Shown: piece by piece, positions 31,569-42,824 of the stretch
Position numbering within the stretch: the first letter of the stretch is position 1
Layout: every line of letters begins with the position of its first letter
NCBI GenBank assembly: GCA_030844895.1
Contig: CM061233.1
Location: 90,233,563 to 90,297,562 of the forward strand
Reading direction: 5' to 3'
From: Ambrosia x helenae
Lineage: Eukaryota; Streptophyta; Magnoliopsida; Asterales; Asteraceae
Length of the DNA: 64,000 bases
Notes under the pieces: model-generated
Databases searched by the model: none
What the model saw: the letters and a program-made list of their open reading frames with translations, nothing else
What the model was told of the DNA's origin: nothing
Translations under genes and position numbers: made by a program

Positions 31569-34154
31569 TCAAATGCTAAACAGATTTTCCAGTCCCAATT
31601 TTTCACAAAGGATTTGATGTTGCTTTACACCTAGTCCTTTTGTGAACACATCAGCAATCTGATTCTCAGAACTGACTTTCAAAGCCTGTATTGTACCATT
31701 AGAGATTTTCTCTCTAACAAAATGAAGATCTACCTCAAAATGTTTAGTCTTATCATGAAAAACATGGTTAGCTGCAATTGACAAAGCAGCTTTGCTATCA
31801 CTATACAACTTAACAGGAAGTTTAACATGAACATTTAACTCCTTCAACAAATTTATTAACCATAATAACTTCACATGAGGCAGAGCACATTGCTCTATAC
31901 TCTGCCTCTGCACTGGATCTAGAAACAGTACTCTGTTTCTTAGATTTCCAGGAAACTAAAGACTGACCCAAGAAAACACAATAGCCTGTGACTGATTTCC
32001 TGGAGTCAATACACTTAGCCCAATCTGAATCAACATATGAATGTAATTCAAACTGGTCTGAAGGCTTGAACACTATTCCTTTTCCAGGAGACATTTTTAA
32101 ATATCTCAATAATCTAAGAGCAACCTTCAAATGAAACTTTGAAGGTTTATGCATAAACTGGCTTAGAAACTGGACTGCATAACTTATATCAGGCCTTGTC
32201 AAAGACAAGTATATAAGTTTTCCCAATCAGTTTTTGATAACCAGTAATATTATCTAACAAATCAGATTCTTTAGAATGTTTTGCAGTTACAATAAAACTT
32301 TGTTCAATAGGAGTACTAATAGGTTTGCAACCAAGATATCCAAACTCACTTAGTAACTCAAGACAATATTTTCTTTGGTCAAACAGATGCTTTGTTCTGA
32401 GTAAAGCACCTCTATCCCTAAGAAATATTTCAGCTTCCCCAAATCTTTAATTTGAAAATTAGATTTGAGAAGCTGTTTGACATTAGTTATCTCAACCTCA
32501 TCATTTCCTGTGATAACTATGTCATCTACATAGACTAACAAGACAATAAACTTCCCATCACAGGACTTAACAAACATAGAATAATCACATAAGCTTTGTA
32601 CAAAACCTATGCTGACTAACACATTGACTAATTTTTCATTCCATTTTCTAGGGCTTGTTTAAGCCCATAGAGAGACTTGACCAATTTACAAACTTTGGTC
32701 TCATCTTTGGAATAATACCCTTCTGGCAATGTCATATAGACATCTTCAGAAATAGACCCATACAAGAAGGCATTGTTTATATCAAGTTGATATAAAGGCC
32801 AACAGTTTTGAACTGCAATACTAATGACACACCTAACAGACACCATTTTGACAACCGGAGAAAAGTTTCTCCAAAATCAAGGCCTTCCCTTTGGTTGTAA
32901 CCTTTAGCAACCAATCTGGCCTTATATCTCTCAACCTCCCCATTTGACTTATATTTCACTTTATAAATCCACTTACAACCTATAGGTTTTCTGCCTATAG
33001 GAAGATCAGTTAGAGTCCAAGTGTTGTTCCTATACAAAGCTTCCATTTCGGAATTCATAGCCTCAACCCACCTCGGGTCTTTGGCAGCTTCAGTATAGGA
33101 ACTAGGCTCAACTGTTCTATTTAAGACAGATACAAACGAAAAATTTTCAGAAGTCAACTTTGAATAGTTAACAACTTTTTCAAGACCATATTTGACTTTA
33201 CCTTCAATGACATAGTCATTGAAGTGTCTTGGTAGACCAGACACTCTATCAGATCTCCTAAGATTTCCCTCAGATTGGAGTTGTTCACCATTTCCTGGAC
33301 CTTCATCATGGTTTGCCATACTACAGTCCCTACAACCTGGGCTGCCAGGCTGCTGACTGCTGTCTACCCCCCCAGCAGCCCTGGGAGGAGACCCTAGTTG
33401 CAAACTAGAAGTTCTAGGATTAGACAAGTTTGGATCCCCTTCATCATTGGGAAGATCGGGACTCTCAATCCCATTAGATTCTTGACTACTAGGTTCAACA
33501 CTATCAAAGAAATTTAAGTGATTTAGAGTTTTATCAAAAATATTTAACTCTTTGTCAACAACAAAGGATTGTTTAAAAGGAAAAATTTCCTCATAACATC
33601 TCACATCTCTAGAAAATATAACTTGTTTAGATTCTAAACACCACAATTTATACCCTTTTTTGAAATTTGAATACCCAATCAAAACACATTTTTCAGACTT
33701 AAAAGACAGTTTATCAGAATTGTTAAGGATAGTGTTGAAACATAAGCAACCAAAATTCTTAATGTGATCAAGTTTAGGGGGGAATCCATATACTAACTCA
33801 TAGGGACTTTTACCTAGAAGGACTGAAGAAGGGATCCTGTTAATCAAATAGGTTGCAGTTAGAATACAATCATCCCAAAACCTAAGAGGCAGTCCACTCT
33901 GAAACAACAAAGCTCTAGCAGTGTTTAATAAGTGCCTATGTTTTCCTTTCAGCAATTCCATTTTGCTGAGGGGTATAGGCACATGAAGTTTGGTGTATAA
34001 TACCTCTTGCTTTACAAAACTGTTCCATTTGTTTGTTTACAAATTCTGTTCCATTATCACTCCTAAACAGTTTTATTTTAGACTTGAACTGAGTTAATAT
34101 TAACTCATAGAACACAGTTATATTTTCAAAGACTTCAGTTTTACTCTTTAACAT
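31569..34154 (-). pseudogene. pol: copia Pol: integrase C-terminal part, reverse transcriptase, RNase H (frameshifted)
   Basis: Minus-strand segments in different frames follow in correct order: integrase core end (FRSDNGTEFVNKQMEQFCK, TPQQNGIAERK, ~34080-33960), integrase tail and RT start (RFWDDCILTATYLINRIPSS; WTLTDLPIGRKPIGCKWIYK, ~33900-32950), RT middle (LYQLDINNAFLYGSISEDVY, ~32790), RT YVDD motif (LLVYVDDIVITG, ~32530), RNase H (SYVDSDWAKCIDSRKSVTGY, ~32030) and C-terminus (HFVREKISNGTIQALKVSS, ~31710). Frame changes occur near 33955, 32850, 32650 and between 32350 and 32226. Catalytic motifs look correct, so the lesions are recent or artefactual. Confidence 0.85.
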
Positions 34155-36037
34155 ATAACACCAAACAGACCTAGAAAATCATCCACCACTGTAAGGAAGT
34201 ACTTAAACCCTTCCCTACTAGTGACCTTATAAGGTCCCCAAACATCAAGGTGAACAAGATCACCAATGTGTTTGGACTTATGGTCACTAATGGGAAATGG
34301 AACTCTTACTTGTTTGGCTTTGTGACATATCTCACAAAGCTGAGAGTTCCTATGACCAATGTTTAAGTTCTTTCTTAAGACAGCCAGAACCTGGTCAGAG
34401 GGATGCCCCAACCTACTATGCCACAAATTGGCATCATTAATACTATTAAAACAAGACATATTAGCACTCACAGTTGTGCCAACAAAATAGAGACCATCAC
34501 TTTGATTACCAGTCACCAGGACTCTCTTGGATTTGGAATCCTGGATATAACAATGCTCTTCATCAAATAATACACTGAGTTTATTATCTCTAGACAACTT
34601 ATGAACAGATAACAGATTCACACAATAATCAGGGACTAAGAAGACATCGTACAGGACAACACCATCAGCCAACTTGATATCTCCTATCTTAGTTACCTTG
34701 GCACTTGTCCCATTTGGATGTTTGACCTGAATATTGTATTCAGAGACATCAACACAATTGACCATTTCCTTTTCATTACTGGTCATGTGTTGATTTGCTC
34801 CTGAATCAGTTATCCATCCTTTACTAAGAGCATACTTGACAAAGGTAGAACAACTACTGAAGTTTTCTAATACCTTTGCCAAGTTTGAAATCTTAGTAAG
34901 ACATGAAAAACCATTAATGAAAACACTTTTACCTCCTGTGTTGGAGTTTTGTGCTTCACTAACTCCTTTATCACTGATCAGATTCATAAGCTTTGATATC
35001 TGTTCAGGTGAGAAAGGAAAAACAGAAGAAGAGCTACTAGGCAAGACAGTAGAGGTACTGGCTTGCTTAGGGTTAGACATATTACAAGACATATTAGACC
35101 TAGATACCTGTCCTCCTGGTTTCTTTTTGAATCCAGGGGGATAACCAACCAACTCATAACATCTGTCAATGGTATGACCTAACATGTTACAGTGACTACA
35201 TTTTAAGTTTGGATTAGGACCCCTATTAGTAACTTTCTTTCGTTCAACAGTTTGATTAGTTTTAGAAAAGAAGGCAACATTCTGCCCTTTTGCTGTTGTT
35301 CCAGAACCTCTATGAGATTCTTCTCTAGAAACAATAGCAAAGGCATTTTTAATAGATGGTAATGGATCCTGCATTAACAGATTAGTTCTGACTGGTTGGT
35401 AGACATCATCTAAACCCATGAGGAATTGCATTAACTTTATTAGACTATTGAAGTCATTAAAGTCTTTTGATGCTTGGCAGGTGCAGGAAGGCAACTGCAC
35501 TGTAGCATCAAACTGCTTCCACATGGTGTTCAGTTTATGGTAGTACTCAGAAACTGAACTACCATTTTGACTCACAGAGTTAATCTTCTGATAAAGATTA
35601 AACACAACAGACCCATCCACTTTGTCATAGGTCTCTTTTAAGTCTGTCCACACTTCAGTGGCAAGCTTAGAAAAGACCTGACCAAGATACAACTCTTCAC
35701 TAACAGAGTTTAACAACCAATTTAAGACCACAGAATTACATCTATCCCATTGTTTACCTAACACCTCATCATCAATGGGTCTAATACATGTACCATTTAT
35801 AAATCCAGCTTTATTTTTTGTTTCTAAAGCAAGTTTCATAGAGTTAGACCAGACAGAGTAATTTTCAGTTCCTTTTAACTTCATACTTATTATAGACAGA
35901 CTAGAGGTGTCACTTGGATGTAAGTATAATGGGTCACTTATATCCAATTTACTGATGAGTGTGGCATCAGCACCTCCATTGTTGGCACCCCCACCGACGG
36001 GGTTCACAACATCACCCATGACAGAACAATCAGACAA
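34148..36037 (-). CDS. gag: copia Gag-protease-integrase N-terminal part
   Basis: Open for 629 codons from MSDCSVMGDV. The Gag domain reads LKGTENYSVWSNSMKLALET and WLLNSVSEELYLGQVFSK; one CCHC knuckle (CSHCNMLGHTIDRCYELVGY, ~35200); aspartic protease (WITDSGANQHMTSN, ~34800); GAG-pre-integrase (LWHSRLGHPSDQVLAVLRK); integrase N-terminus (CEICHKAKQVRVPF, HLDVWGP, VVDDF). The frame ends at ~34148 where one T appears missing from a T-run just after VVDDF; pol continues in another frame. Gag packages the RNA; integrase inserts the cDNA. Confidence 0.9.
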   Translation of the reverse strand: MSDCSVMGDVVNPVGGGANNGGADATLISKLDISDPLYLHPSDTSSLSIISMKLKGTENYSVWSNSMKLALETKNKAGFINGTCIRPIDDEVLGKQWDRCNSVVLNWLLNSVSEELYLGQVFSKLATEVWTDLKETYDKVDGSVVFNLYQKINSVSQNGSSVSEYYHKLNTMWKQFDATVQLPSCTCQASKDFNDFNSLIKLMQFLMGLDDVYQPVRTNLLMQDPLPSIKNAFAIVSREESHRGSGTTAKGQNVAFFSKTNQTVERKKVTNRGPNPNLKCSHCNMLGHTIDRCYELVGYPPGFKKKPGGQVSRSNMSCNMSNPKQASTSTVLPSSSSSVFPFSPEQISKLMNLISDKGVSEAQNSNTGGKSVFINGFSCLTKISNLAKVLENFSSCSTFVKYALSKGWITDSGANQHMTSNEKEMVNCVDVSEYNIQVKHPNGTSAKVTKIGDIKLADGVVLYDVFLVPDYCVNLLSVHKLSRDNKLSVLFDEEHCYIQDSKSKRVLVTGNQSDGLYFVGTTVSANMSCFNSINDANLWHSRLGHPSDQVLAVLRKNLNIGHRNSQLCEICHKAKQVRVPFPISDHKSKHIGDLVHLDVWGPYKVTSREGFKYFLTVVDDFLGLFGVIC

Positions 36038-36734
36038 TCACAGAACCAAGACAAACAAGACAACAGACAAGCAGATTAGCAGGAGCTAACCAAATACACA
36101 ATACAAGATCAATGCAAACCTAATAGGTCGAAGCTGTGTCAGGGTCAGATAGTGGGTTCATCACTCAAAAGGTGCCCACCCAGATCTTAACACAGGAGAC
36201 CTTTACTACAATAGAAACAGAAATACACAAGAACCAACAAATCAGACAAATACTAACAGACAAGAACCACACAAGACAGCAAGTAGTTGGCACAATACCG
36301 GTCCACCTAACCGGTCAGTTGCCCTAGACACAACAAGAATACAAAACAGAGAAAGAACGATCTCACAATGGGGGAACCCAAGTTAGGGTTTCGCCAACCT
36401 CACAAGCTATACCTTCACTTAGGGTATAGACTTGTGAGAGCAATTGAAGCTATTATTACTCCAATCCAAAACCAGAATCAATAGTCACAGCCAACAATGG
36501 TTGACCACGTCACCACCTGCAACACAACAGTAATACCAAACTAATATAGGATAATAGACCAGATCTATTAAGAAGATCAGATCTAAAACTCCAAGACACC
36601 AACAAGAACCAGATCTACAACCAAGATCAGATCCTTTTATACCAGACTTTTGATGTGAGAACTAGACCTAGACAGCTCAGATATACAGCGGAAGACACCA
36701 GAATCAAAAAACAAGACACCATAAGAGAGCCAAT
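36038..36734 (-). other. untranslated leader of the copia element
   Basis: About 700 bp between primer site and Gag start on the minus strand. No coding sequence. Confidence 0.6.
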
Positions 36735-36747
36735 GGCTCTGATACCA
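36735..36747 (-). other. primer binding site (tRNA-iMet)
   Basis: On the minus strand TGGTATCAGAGCC starts directly at the inner end of the 5' LTR with no spacer, complementary to initiator methionine tRNA. Confidence 0.92.
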
Positions 36748-37364
36748 TGTCAAAAAGTATAGATCTACTCTAATAAACTTGTTATAAACATAACCAAACA
36801 AGAACAATATCAACACACAGATATAGCGACAAAAACAGGTGACAAATATATTATTTACCAACCCAAAAATACCCAGACCAAACCCTAGATCTCTAAAATT
36901 ATAGAGATCTATAAAACGATACAAGGTTAGCAATCTACTGGTTATTAAGACCAGTTGATTGACTAACTAAGGAAATACAATAAATCCTTACAAGAACAAG
37001 AATACAGAAACCCTAGAAGGGTATACAAGACCAGAGGATACAAAAGAGACGAATACAAAAAATATCTGAGCTAAACTCTTGAATGAGAGAGAAGAGCTCC
37101 TTTTATAGTGCCAGATGAAGCTTCGAGAGAAACGAACAGACGTACACAATATCAGCCACACGATCAAGATCACACGGATCAACCACAATTCAACGGCCAA
37201 GATTAGAAGTAAACAAACACATCGAACAAGGCTGGGCCAGAGACCAACCAAGCTGGGCCACATATAACATTGATGGGCTGAACACAATAAGCCTGCATAT
37301 ATTAAGCCCAACAACAATAATAAACTGCCTAAGCCCAATCACATTTGATTTATATATTTTAACA
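36748..37364 (-). repeat. 5' LTR of the copia element
   Basis: 617 bp, nearly identical to 30943-31556. Visible differences are single extra bases in runs (GAAGGG for GAGGG, GACCAACC for GACAACC, GGGCC for GGCC) and one A/G change. Confidence 0.9.
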
Positions 37365-37369
37365 GATTT

Positions 37370-37869
37370 ACTTGGCGAAAGATGTTGATATGTAAAAGAG
37401 ATGAGAGACGATGCTTTTAGTTGTACATAAAGTCTATGTAGAGAAATGCTTTTGCACACGCGAAGTTCTCTCCACGAGCTTTCGGGGGCCTAAGAGCCTC
37501 GCGCTTTTTAAAACATGGGAGTAAAGAAATGGTCGATGTGCATTGATTTTCATAAATAAAGATTTGACTTTCGAGTATAGCTAGCCAGCTTCTTCAACAT
37601 ACTCTTCACCACCTATGGATGACAAAATTAATCAAAGCTTCTCGACCAGCTTGTTCTTTTGCAGGTTTGATTCTCTTTTGGTCCATGGCGGAAACCACTT
37701 CTTGATTCAGTTAAACATAATAGTGTCTGAAACAGCTTCATCAACTCGATAAGTGTAACACTGTTTTTTTCATATCCGATCAATTATACATCGTTAGTAG
37801 GTCCATTCAAAACACTTTAATTTAGGTGCTAAAAATATGTTATAAACAAATAACCTATTTTGAACCAAA
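37370..37869. other. non-coding interval
   Basis: Right flank of the copia insertion. A GGGGGCCTAAGAGCCTCGCGC patch at ~37484 pairs in style with the GCGCCTAAGGCGC patch at 30800, suggesting that both belonged to one repeat before the insertion. No gene. Confidence 0.4.
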
Positions 37870-38465
37870 ATTTTGAACCAGTTAAGTGCTCATTTAATGA
37901 GTAGAACGCACAACATTATTAAAATCCCGAAAACGCAAAACACCATATTCTTGGTTATAACCAACGCAGTGGCAATTAGAAAACCATCCACCGCCATAGC
38001 AAAACAACCAGGGCTATCGGAGGTGCGCAACTCAGGATATTTGTTTGATAACCGGTGTCAGCAGCCCAGATACTAACATGTGCATTTTCAGGACCACCGG
38101 TGGCTATTTTGTATGGGTCCATGTGTAGGTGTGTTGCTGGACCTATATGTCCATCAAGTTCAGCCATTGGTTCGGCTCCCTCAATCCCTGCATTTTTCCG
38201 AATGTCCCAAAGCAGGATCAATAGCATGATGTAAGTAATTAAAGTTCAAAAATTACATCTCAAAATTGCTAATTTCATGGGATAGTGGGAGTGTATAAAT
38301 GAAAGATCTAGTATAAGGTTAACCTACCAAGTCCACCAGTGCATGCTAAAATTTTGAGAGCATAATGTCGAATGAATACAATCTTCCTTGGTTTGTTGAT
38401 GTCTTGAAGGCGGTTTTCATCTAGAATTACGGTCACTAGATGATAGTGAAGCATCCCACACTGTT
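37870..38465 (-). pseudogene. WD40-repeat protein fragment
   Basis: On the minus strand 38227-38030 reads LWDIRKNAGIEGAEPMAELD, then GHIGPATHLHMDPYKIATGG and PENAHVSIWAADTG, two consecutive WD repeats. After a frame change near 38010 it continues GCFAMAVDGFLIATAL. Farther upstream (38440-38340) VTVILDENRLQDINKP looks like an earlier exon. The style fits the plant F-box/WD40 transducin-like proteins. It lacks start, most repeats and the C-terminus, so it is a broken or captured copy. Confidence 0.7.
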
Positions 38466-38502
38466 AACCTTTTTTTTTGTTTTTTTGTTTTATTTTGTTT
38501 TT

Positions 38503-38542
<40 letters not shown>

Positions 38543-38895
38543 AACAAATAAAAATAATTTTATTCCATGATTAAGAAAATTATATCAAGATAGCGGGTAG
38601 GCGGGCAACAAGCTGCGTCGCCACCCCTTTCTGAATAGCAAATCCTATTCTACTAAAACGTAACCCTGCCCACCCGGAGCCGAGACACTACTATGAATAA
38701 CCCGTTGGACGTGGTTAGGAAACGGGTAGCCTCCGGTGCCAATGAGCCAAAAGTATCAAAAGCCAAGGGTACAAAAACATGTTGGTTCTCCTCACAAGCT
38801 TTTGCATGTTTTCCTACCTTCTTTGCCTCTGCTTTCCGCACCGCTTGCCCTGCTACAAAGCCACTATCTCTCAACCCAATTAGAGGAGATAACTA
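38466..38895 (-). mobile_element. 5'-truncated retroelement tail with long poly(A)
   Basis: A T-rich run (38466-38540, including ~35 consecutive T) is the reverse of a poly(A) tail. Upstream on the minus strand an open stretch (38874-38653) reads AEAKKVGKHAKACEENQHVF then VPLAFDTFGSLAPEATRFL, a C-terminus I associate with plant reverse-transcriptase-like ORFs. Strong 5' truncation is typical of LINEs. I did not find a target duplication. Confidence 0.55.
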
Positions 38896-39407
38896 CTAAG
38901 GAATCCATGTGCCTGGAAACAAACTGCACACAAAAGACCATTATCATTAACACGTTTTAAAAACAAGTTGGGTTCATATTTAAATGACATATGAGCACGT
39001 CAAGTTGCACACTTTAATTACAGTGTTATAATTGTTGGTTTAGGCCTCAAAACACACACTACAGACTCGCTCAATGTTTGTATATATTGTAACGAAGATA
39101 AAATTTTTTTTTTTTTGGAAATTAAACTTCATTAGAAACAACGGCCACTCCAAGCCGGAGCGCAACCGCAAAAACTACATCACATCAATGTTAAATTTAC
39201 ACCATGATTTCCAATCTACGTTACCTTCCTTAAACCTACTTTTGAACCAAAGAAAACCAAGACTCTTGATGTCCGCCACCACTTGAGTAACCTTCACTTC
39301 AACATTGCGAAAAATATGATCATTACGAGCCTTCCATAACCTCCAACAAGCCATCACGAAAATCCCGTACACAATAATCTTTTTCTTCTCGGCCATAGTG
39401 TCTTGAT

Positions 39408-42400
39408 TCAGCCATGTTGTATATCCGCAATCGAAAACCAAAAAACAGGGGGAACCTTGCACCAAGCCGTAATGCCGCTCCACACTCCTGACGCAAAGCT
39501 ACACCCGATGAAAACATGATCAGTTGACTCTTCCACATCTTTGCAAAAGACGCATAACCCATCTCCAAGATTCATATTCCGTCGTCTAAGAGCCGCCATG
39601 GTAGGAATTCGATCCATATTAGCTCGCCACATAAACAAGTTCTCCTTAGACGGGAGCCACTTACACCACTTAAACTCGTTAACCACATTGGAATTCAGCG
39701 ATCCCCTTAACCATTGTCGAGCCTCTTTAACTGAGTATTCCCGCGAAGCACCTTCAATCCAGCACCAATCGTCCCTGTTATCTAGGAGCTGAACCGCCGA
39801 AATTAGTCTATAACACTCCACCAGCTCGATCATAGCCGTCTCCGAATCTGGATATGCACTCCAATTCCACATAACATTCCTATTACCCTCCATGAACCTG
39901 ATACGGTCTGCCACATGACACCATTTCTGCCTTTCTAGCCGAAACAAGTTAGGAAATCTAACTTTTAACGGCTCTGGACTAATCCAAGGATCCACCCAAA
40001 ACCGGATACTTCTACCATTCCCAAGAACGCCACGAATCAAGTTAGCGAAACACACATCTTGCACTTTAGTTTTCATACCTGTCCTCACCATCTTAGTCCA
40101 CGTGCTATGAATCTGCCCATTAGCCGAGTATACTTCCCAACGCCTATTAGCCCCGTGAATTGCAACAATAACCCTTCGCCACAAGGCTTCTCCCTCCACC
40201 CGGAATCGCCATAACCATTTAAGAAGAATAGCAACATTACTTTGTTCAAGAGAATTAATGCCCAACCCACCCTCATTTATCGGCTTTGTCACAAAATCCC
40301 ACGCCTCCCAATGAACTTTATGAACCTCCTCACTACCTCCCCAAAGAAAACGCTTCATTTTAGATTCCAAAACTTTGATCACCCCCACTGGAGCTTTATA
40401 AAGTGAGAAATAATACATAGGAAGACTTTGGAGCACGGATTTAATTAAGACAACCCGACCACCCATCGACAGAATATTAGCCTTCCATTTAGACAGACGA
40501 GAATCAAAAATCTTCACAATCGGCTCCCAATTGCCTATCCGGTTCATATTCGCCCCCACTAAGATCCCCAAATAAGTAAACGGCAACTCACCAGACTTAC
40601 ATCCCATGGAATTAGCCTCTACCATCACCTCCTCACCTCGCAGACCTACTCCAAAAATCGTAGACTTAGTAATATTGAATCTAAGCCCCGAGCACATATG
40701 AAAAATCCTTAGAAGCCTTCGCAGACTTCTAAAGTTGGCCCGCGACCACTCTCCCATCACCATAGCATCATCCGCGTACAATAAATGTGTCACCTCTGGC
40801 CCGTTATTAGGAAGACGAACCCCATTAAAAGCTCCAAGCCGAGTCGCTCTTCTCAGCAAACTAGAAAAAGCTTCCATAACTATAACAAATAAGAACGGCG
40901 AAATCGGATCTCCTTGTCTAAGCCCCTTCTCACAATTGAACTCAAACGTAGGAGAACCATTAACCAAGATCGCTGACCGGGTAGACATGAGGACCCCTTT
41001 AATCCATTTGCACCACAATTCTGGAAAATTAAGCTGACGCATGATCGAAATCAAAAACTCCCAATTCACGTTATCATACGCCTTCTCAAAATCAATCTTG
41101 AAGAAAAATAATTTTTTCTCAACCTTCTTAGTCCAAGCCAGAATCTCATTAAGAATTAGAGGGCCATCAAGAATATATCTACACGAAAGAAACGCCGATT
41201 GGGTCTCATTCGTAATCTCACCCATAACCAGTCTAAGCCGATTGGCCAAGACTTTAGAAATCACTTTACTCACCACCCCAATAAGATTAATCGGACGATA
41301 TTCACTAAGATCAACAGGATCGCTAACCTTAGGAATCAAAGTGATGAACGAAGAACCAACACCTTTATTAATTCTCCCCGAGTGAAAAAACTCATCAAAA
41401 ATTTTTACGAAATCACCTGATAAGACGGACCAAAACTTTTTAATAAATCGAAATGTAAACCCATCCGGTCCCGGACTTTTGTCACCCCCACAATCGAAGA
41501 CAGCCACCTTAATCTCCTCTACCGTGAAATTGCTAACCAAACCCGTTGCCATAGAATCATTAAGTTTCTTCAGGTCATTACAATTCAGATGCGGCCGAAC
41601 CTGCTCCTCCTCCTTAAACTTCCTTTTGTAAAAACCAAGCACCTCTTTTTTAATCAACGAAGGTTTAGTTTCCCAAGACCCATTGATCATCAATCTCGGA
41701 ATATTATTTGCCACCCGACGCTTATTAACCATCCCATGAAAAAAACTAGAATTCTCGTCACCGTCTTTGGCCCAACGAACTTTAGCCTTTTGACGAATGT
41801 CTTTCAACTTGAGATCTTTTAAAACACGAATCCTAGCTTTAGCTTCCTCGTACACCCAAACCTCCGCCTCGGTTAAATCCCTCTCCTCGACTGCACAATC
41901 AAGATCAAATAACTCCTTGAGCAAGTTCTCCTCCTCTTCTACTTCTTTAACATCAACGTCTTTCTTCCAATCGATGATTGCTTTCTTCACTGCTCGAAGT
42001 TTATTCATCATATTAACATCCGCATCGCCGTTATCCACAAAATCCTCCAAGGCTTTATTTACGGCTTCGTCAAAACCTTCCCTGGACATATAAGAATTAA
42101 ACAGTTTAAAAGGTTTAGAACCAAAGTTTTTGTATGTCACCTTCAAGATCAACGGGCTATGATCCGAACCATCCCTCCCAAGAGCCCGATATTCCGCATT
42201 CGGCCATTCATTGAGAAAACTCCATGACACGAAAATCCGGTCAATCCTACTACACTTGTTCCCTGTGACAAATGTGAATTTACGACCGCATAACCCATAC
42301 TCCTGAAGCATACATCTATCGATGAAATCATTAAAATCATTTGCCATAGCCACGTTAAAATACGAATTCCGCCGTTCACCTCTCTCCCTAACACAATTAA

Positions 42401-42824
42401 AATCACCCCCTACAATCCACAACCCGTCTTCTCTTCGAATAACCTGTTCCAGGTCGTTCCATAAGTCTCTCTTTTCAGTCGCTTTTTGAGGAGCATATAC
42501 GTTCAATACATTCAACACTTTATCACTGCCTTTTACCACCCCCCGCAGTAACAAGAATCTCCTATGTTTCACCACCGAAGACAAGCCAAATAGTTTCGAA
42601 TCCCATATCGTAACAATACCACCCGACCTCCCAACAGCATCCACATGTTCACTCGCAAAAACCCCACTACCCCAAAAGCGACCAAGATCAATACCTTCTA
42701 AAGAAGCAAATTGTGACTCTTGCATCATTACCATCCCCACCTCATTTGTTGTACGTAACTTTCTCACCCAATCACTTTTTTTATCACAACCCACCCCTCT
42801 AATATTGATGGAGAGCACATTCAT
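39408..42824 (-). CDS. LINE ORF2: endonuclease-reverse transcriptase
   Basis: 1138 codons. An APE-type endonuclease occupies residues 1-225 (MNVLSINIRGVG, ESQFA, GGDFNCVRERGERR near 140, SRIDRIFVSW, DHSPLIL). Reverse transcriptase spans ~430-760 (YRPINLIGVVSKVISKVLAN, FFFKIDFEKAYDNV, GLRQGDPISPFLF, catalytic LLYADDAMV near 681). A zf-RVT module ends it (W.PSKENLFMWRAN, CVFCKDVEESTDHVFIGC). It nicks target DNA and copies the element RNA in place. The frame stops at 39408, but the usual last ~100 residues continue in another frame to 39175 (KIIVYGIFVMACWRLWKARN), so one indel has cut the tail. The start overlaps the ORF1 stop as ATGA. Confidence 0.93.
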   Translation of the reverse strand: MNVLSINIRGVGCDKKSDWVRKLRTTNEVGMVMMQESQFASLEGIDLGRFWGSGVFASEHVDAVGRSGGIVTIWDSKLFGLSSVVKHRRFLLLRGVVKGSDKVLNVLNVYAPQKATEKRDLWNDLEQVIRREDGLWIVGGDFNCVRERGERRNSYFNVAMANDFNDFIDRCMLQEYGLCGRKFTFVTGNKCSRIDRIFVSWSFLNEWPNAEYRALGRDGSDHSPLILKVTYKNFGSKPFKLFNSYMSREGFDEAVNKALEDFVDNGDADVNMMNKLRAVKKAIIDWKKDVDVKEVEEEENLLKELFDLDCAVEERDLTEAEVWVYEEAKARIRVLKDLKLKDIRQKAKVRWAKDGDENSSFFHGMVNKRRVANNIPRLMINGSWETKPSLIKKEVLGFYKRKFKEEEQVRPHLNCNDLKKLNDSMATGLVSNFTVEEIKVAVFDCGGDKSPGPDGFTFRFIKKFWSVLSGDFVKIFDEFFHSGRINKGVGSSFITLIPKVSDPVDLSEYRPINLIGVVSKVISKVLANRLRLVMGEITNETQSAFLSCRYILDGPLILNEILAWTKKVEKKLFFFKIDFEKAYDNVNWEFLISIMRQLNFPELWCKWIKGVLMSTRSAILVNGSPTFEFNCEKGLRQGDPISPFLFVIVMEAFSSLLRRATRLGAFNGVRLPNNGPEVTHLLYADDAMVMGEWSRANFRSLRRLLRIFHMCSGLRFNITKSTIFGVGLRGEEVMVEANSMGCKSGELPFTYLGILVGANMNRIGNWEPIVKIFDSRLSKWKANILSMGGRVVLIKSVLQSLPMYYFSLYKAPVGVIKVLESKMKRFLWGGSEEVHKVHWEAWDFVTKPINEGGLGINSLEQSNVAILLKWLWRFRVEGEALWRRVIVAIHGANRRWEVYSANGQIHSTWTKMVRTGMKTKVQDVCFANLIRGVLGNGRSIRFWVDPWISPEPLKVRFPNLFRLERQKWCHVADRIRFMEGNRNVMWNWSAYPDSETAMIELVECYRLISAVQLLDNRDDWCWIEGASREYSVKEARQWLRGSLNSNVVNEFKWCKWLPSKENLFMWRANMDRIPTMAALRRRNMNLGDGLCVFCKDVEESTDHVFIGCSFASGVWSGITAWCKVPPVFWFSIADIQHG

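Larger units (their letters stand above)
30938..37369 (-). mobile_element. Ty1-copia retrotransposon, minus strand
   Basis: 6.4 kb with LTRs at 30943-31556 and 36748-37364, flanked by GATCT (30938-30942) and GATTT (37365-37369), a 5-bp target duplication with one difference. The primer site abuts the right LTR, so transcription runs right to left. Gag is intact; pol is broken by several frameshifts. LTRs differ by only a handful of positions, several of them single-base runs. The copia lineage is not certain from sequence alone. Confidence 0.9.
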
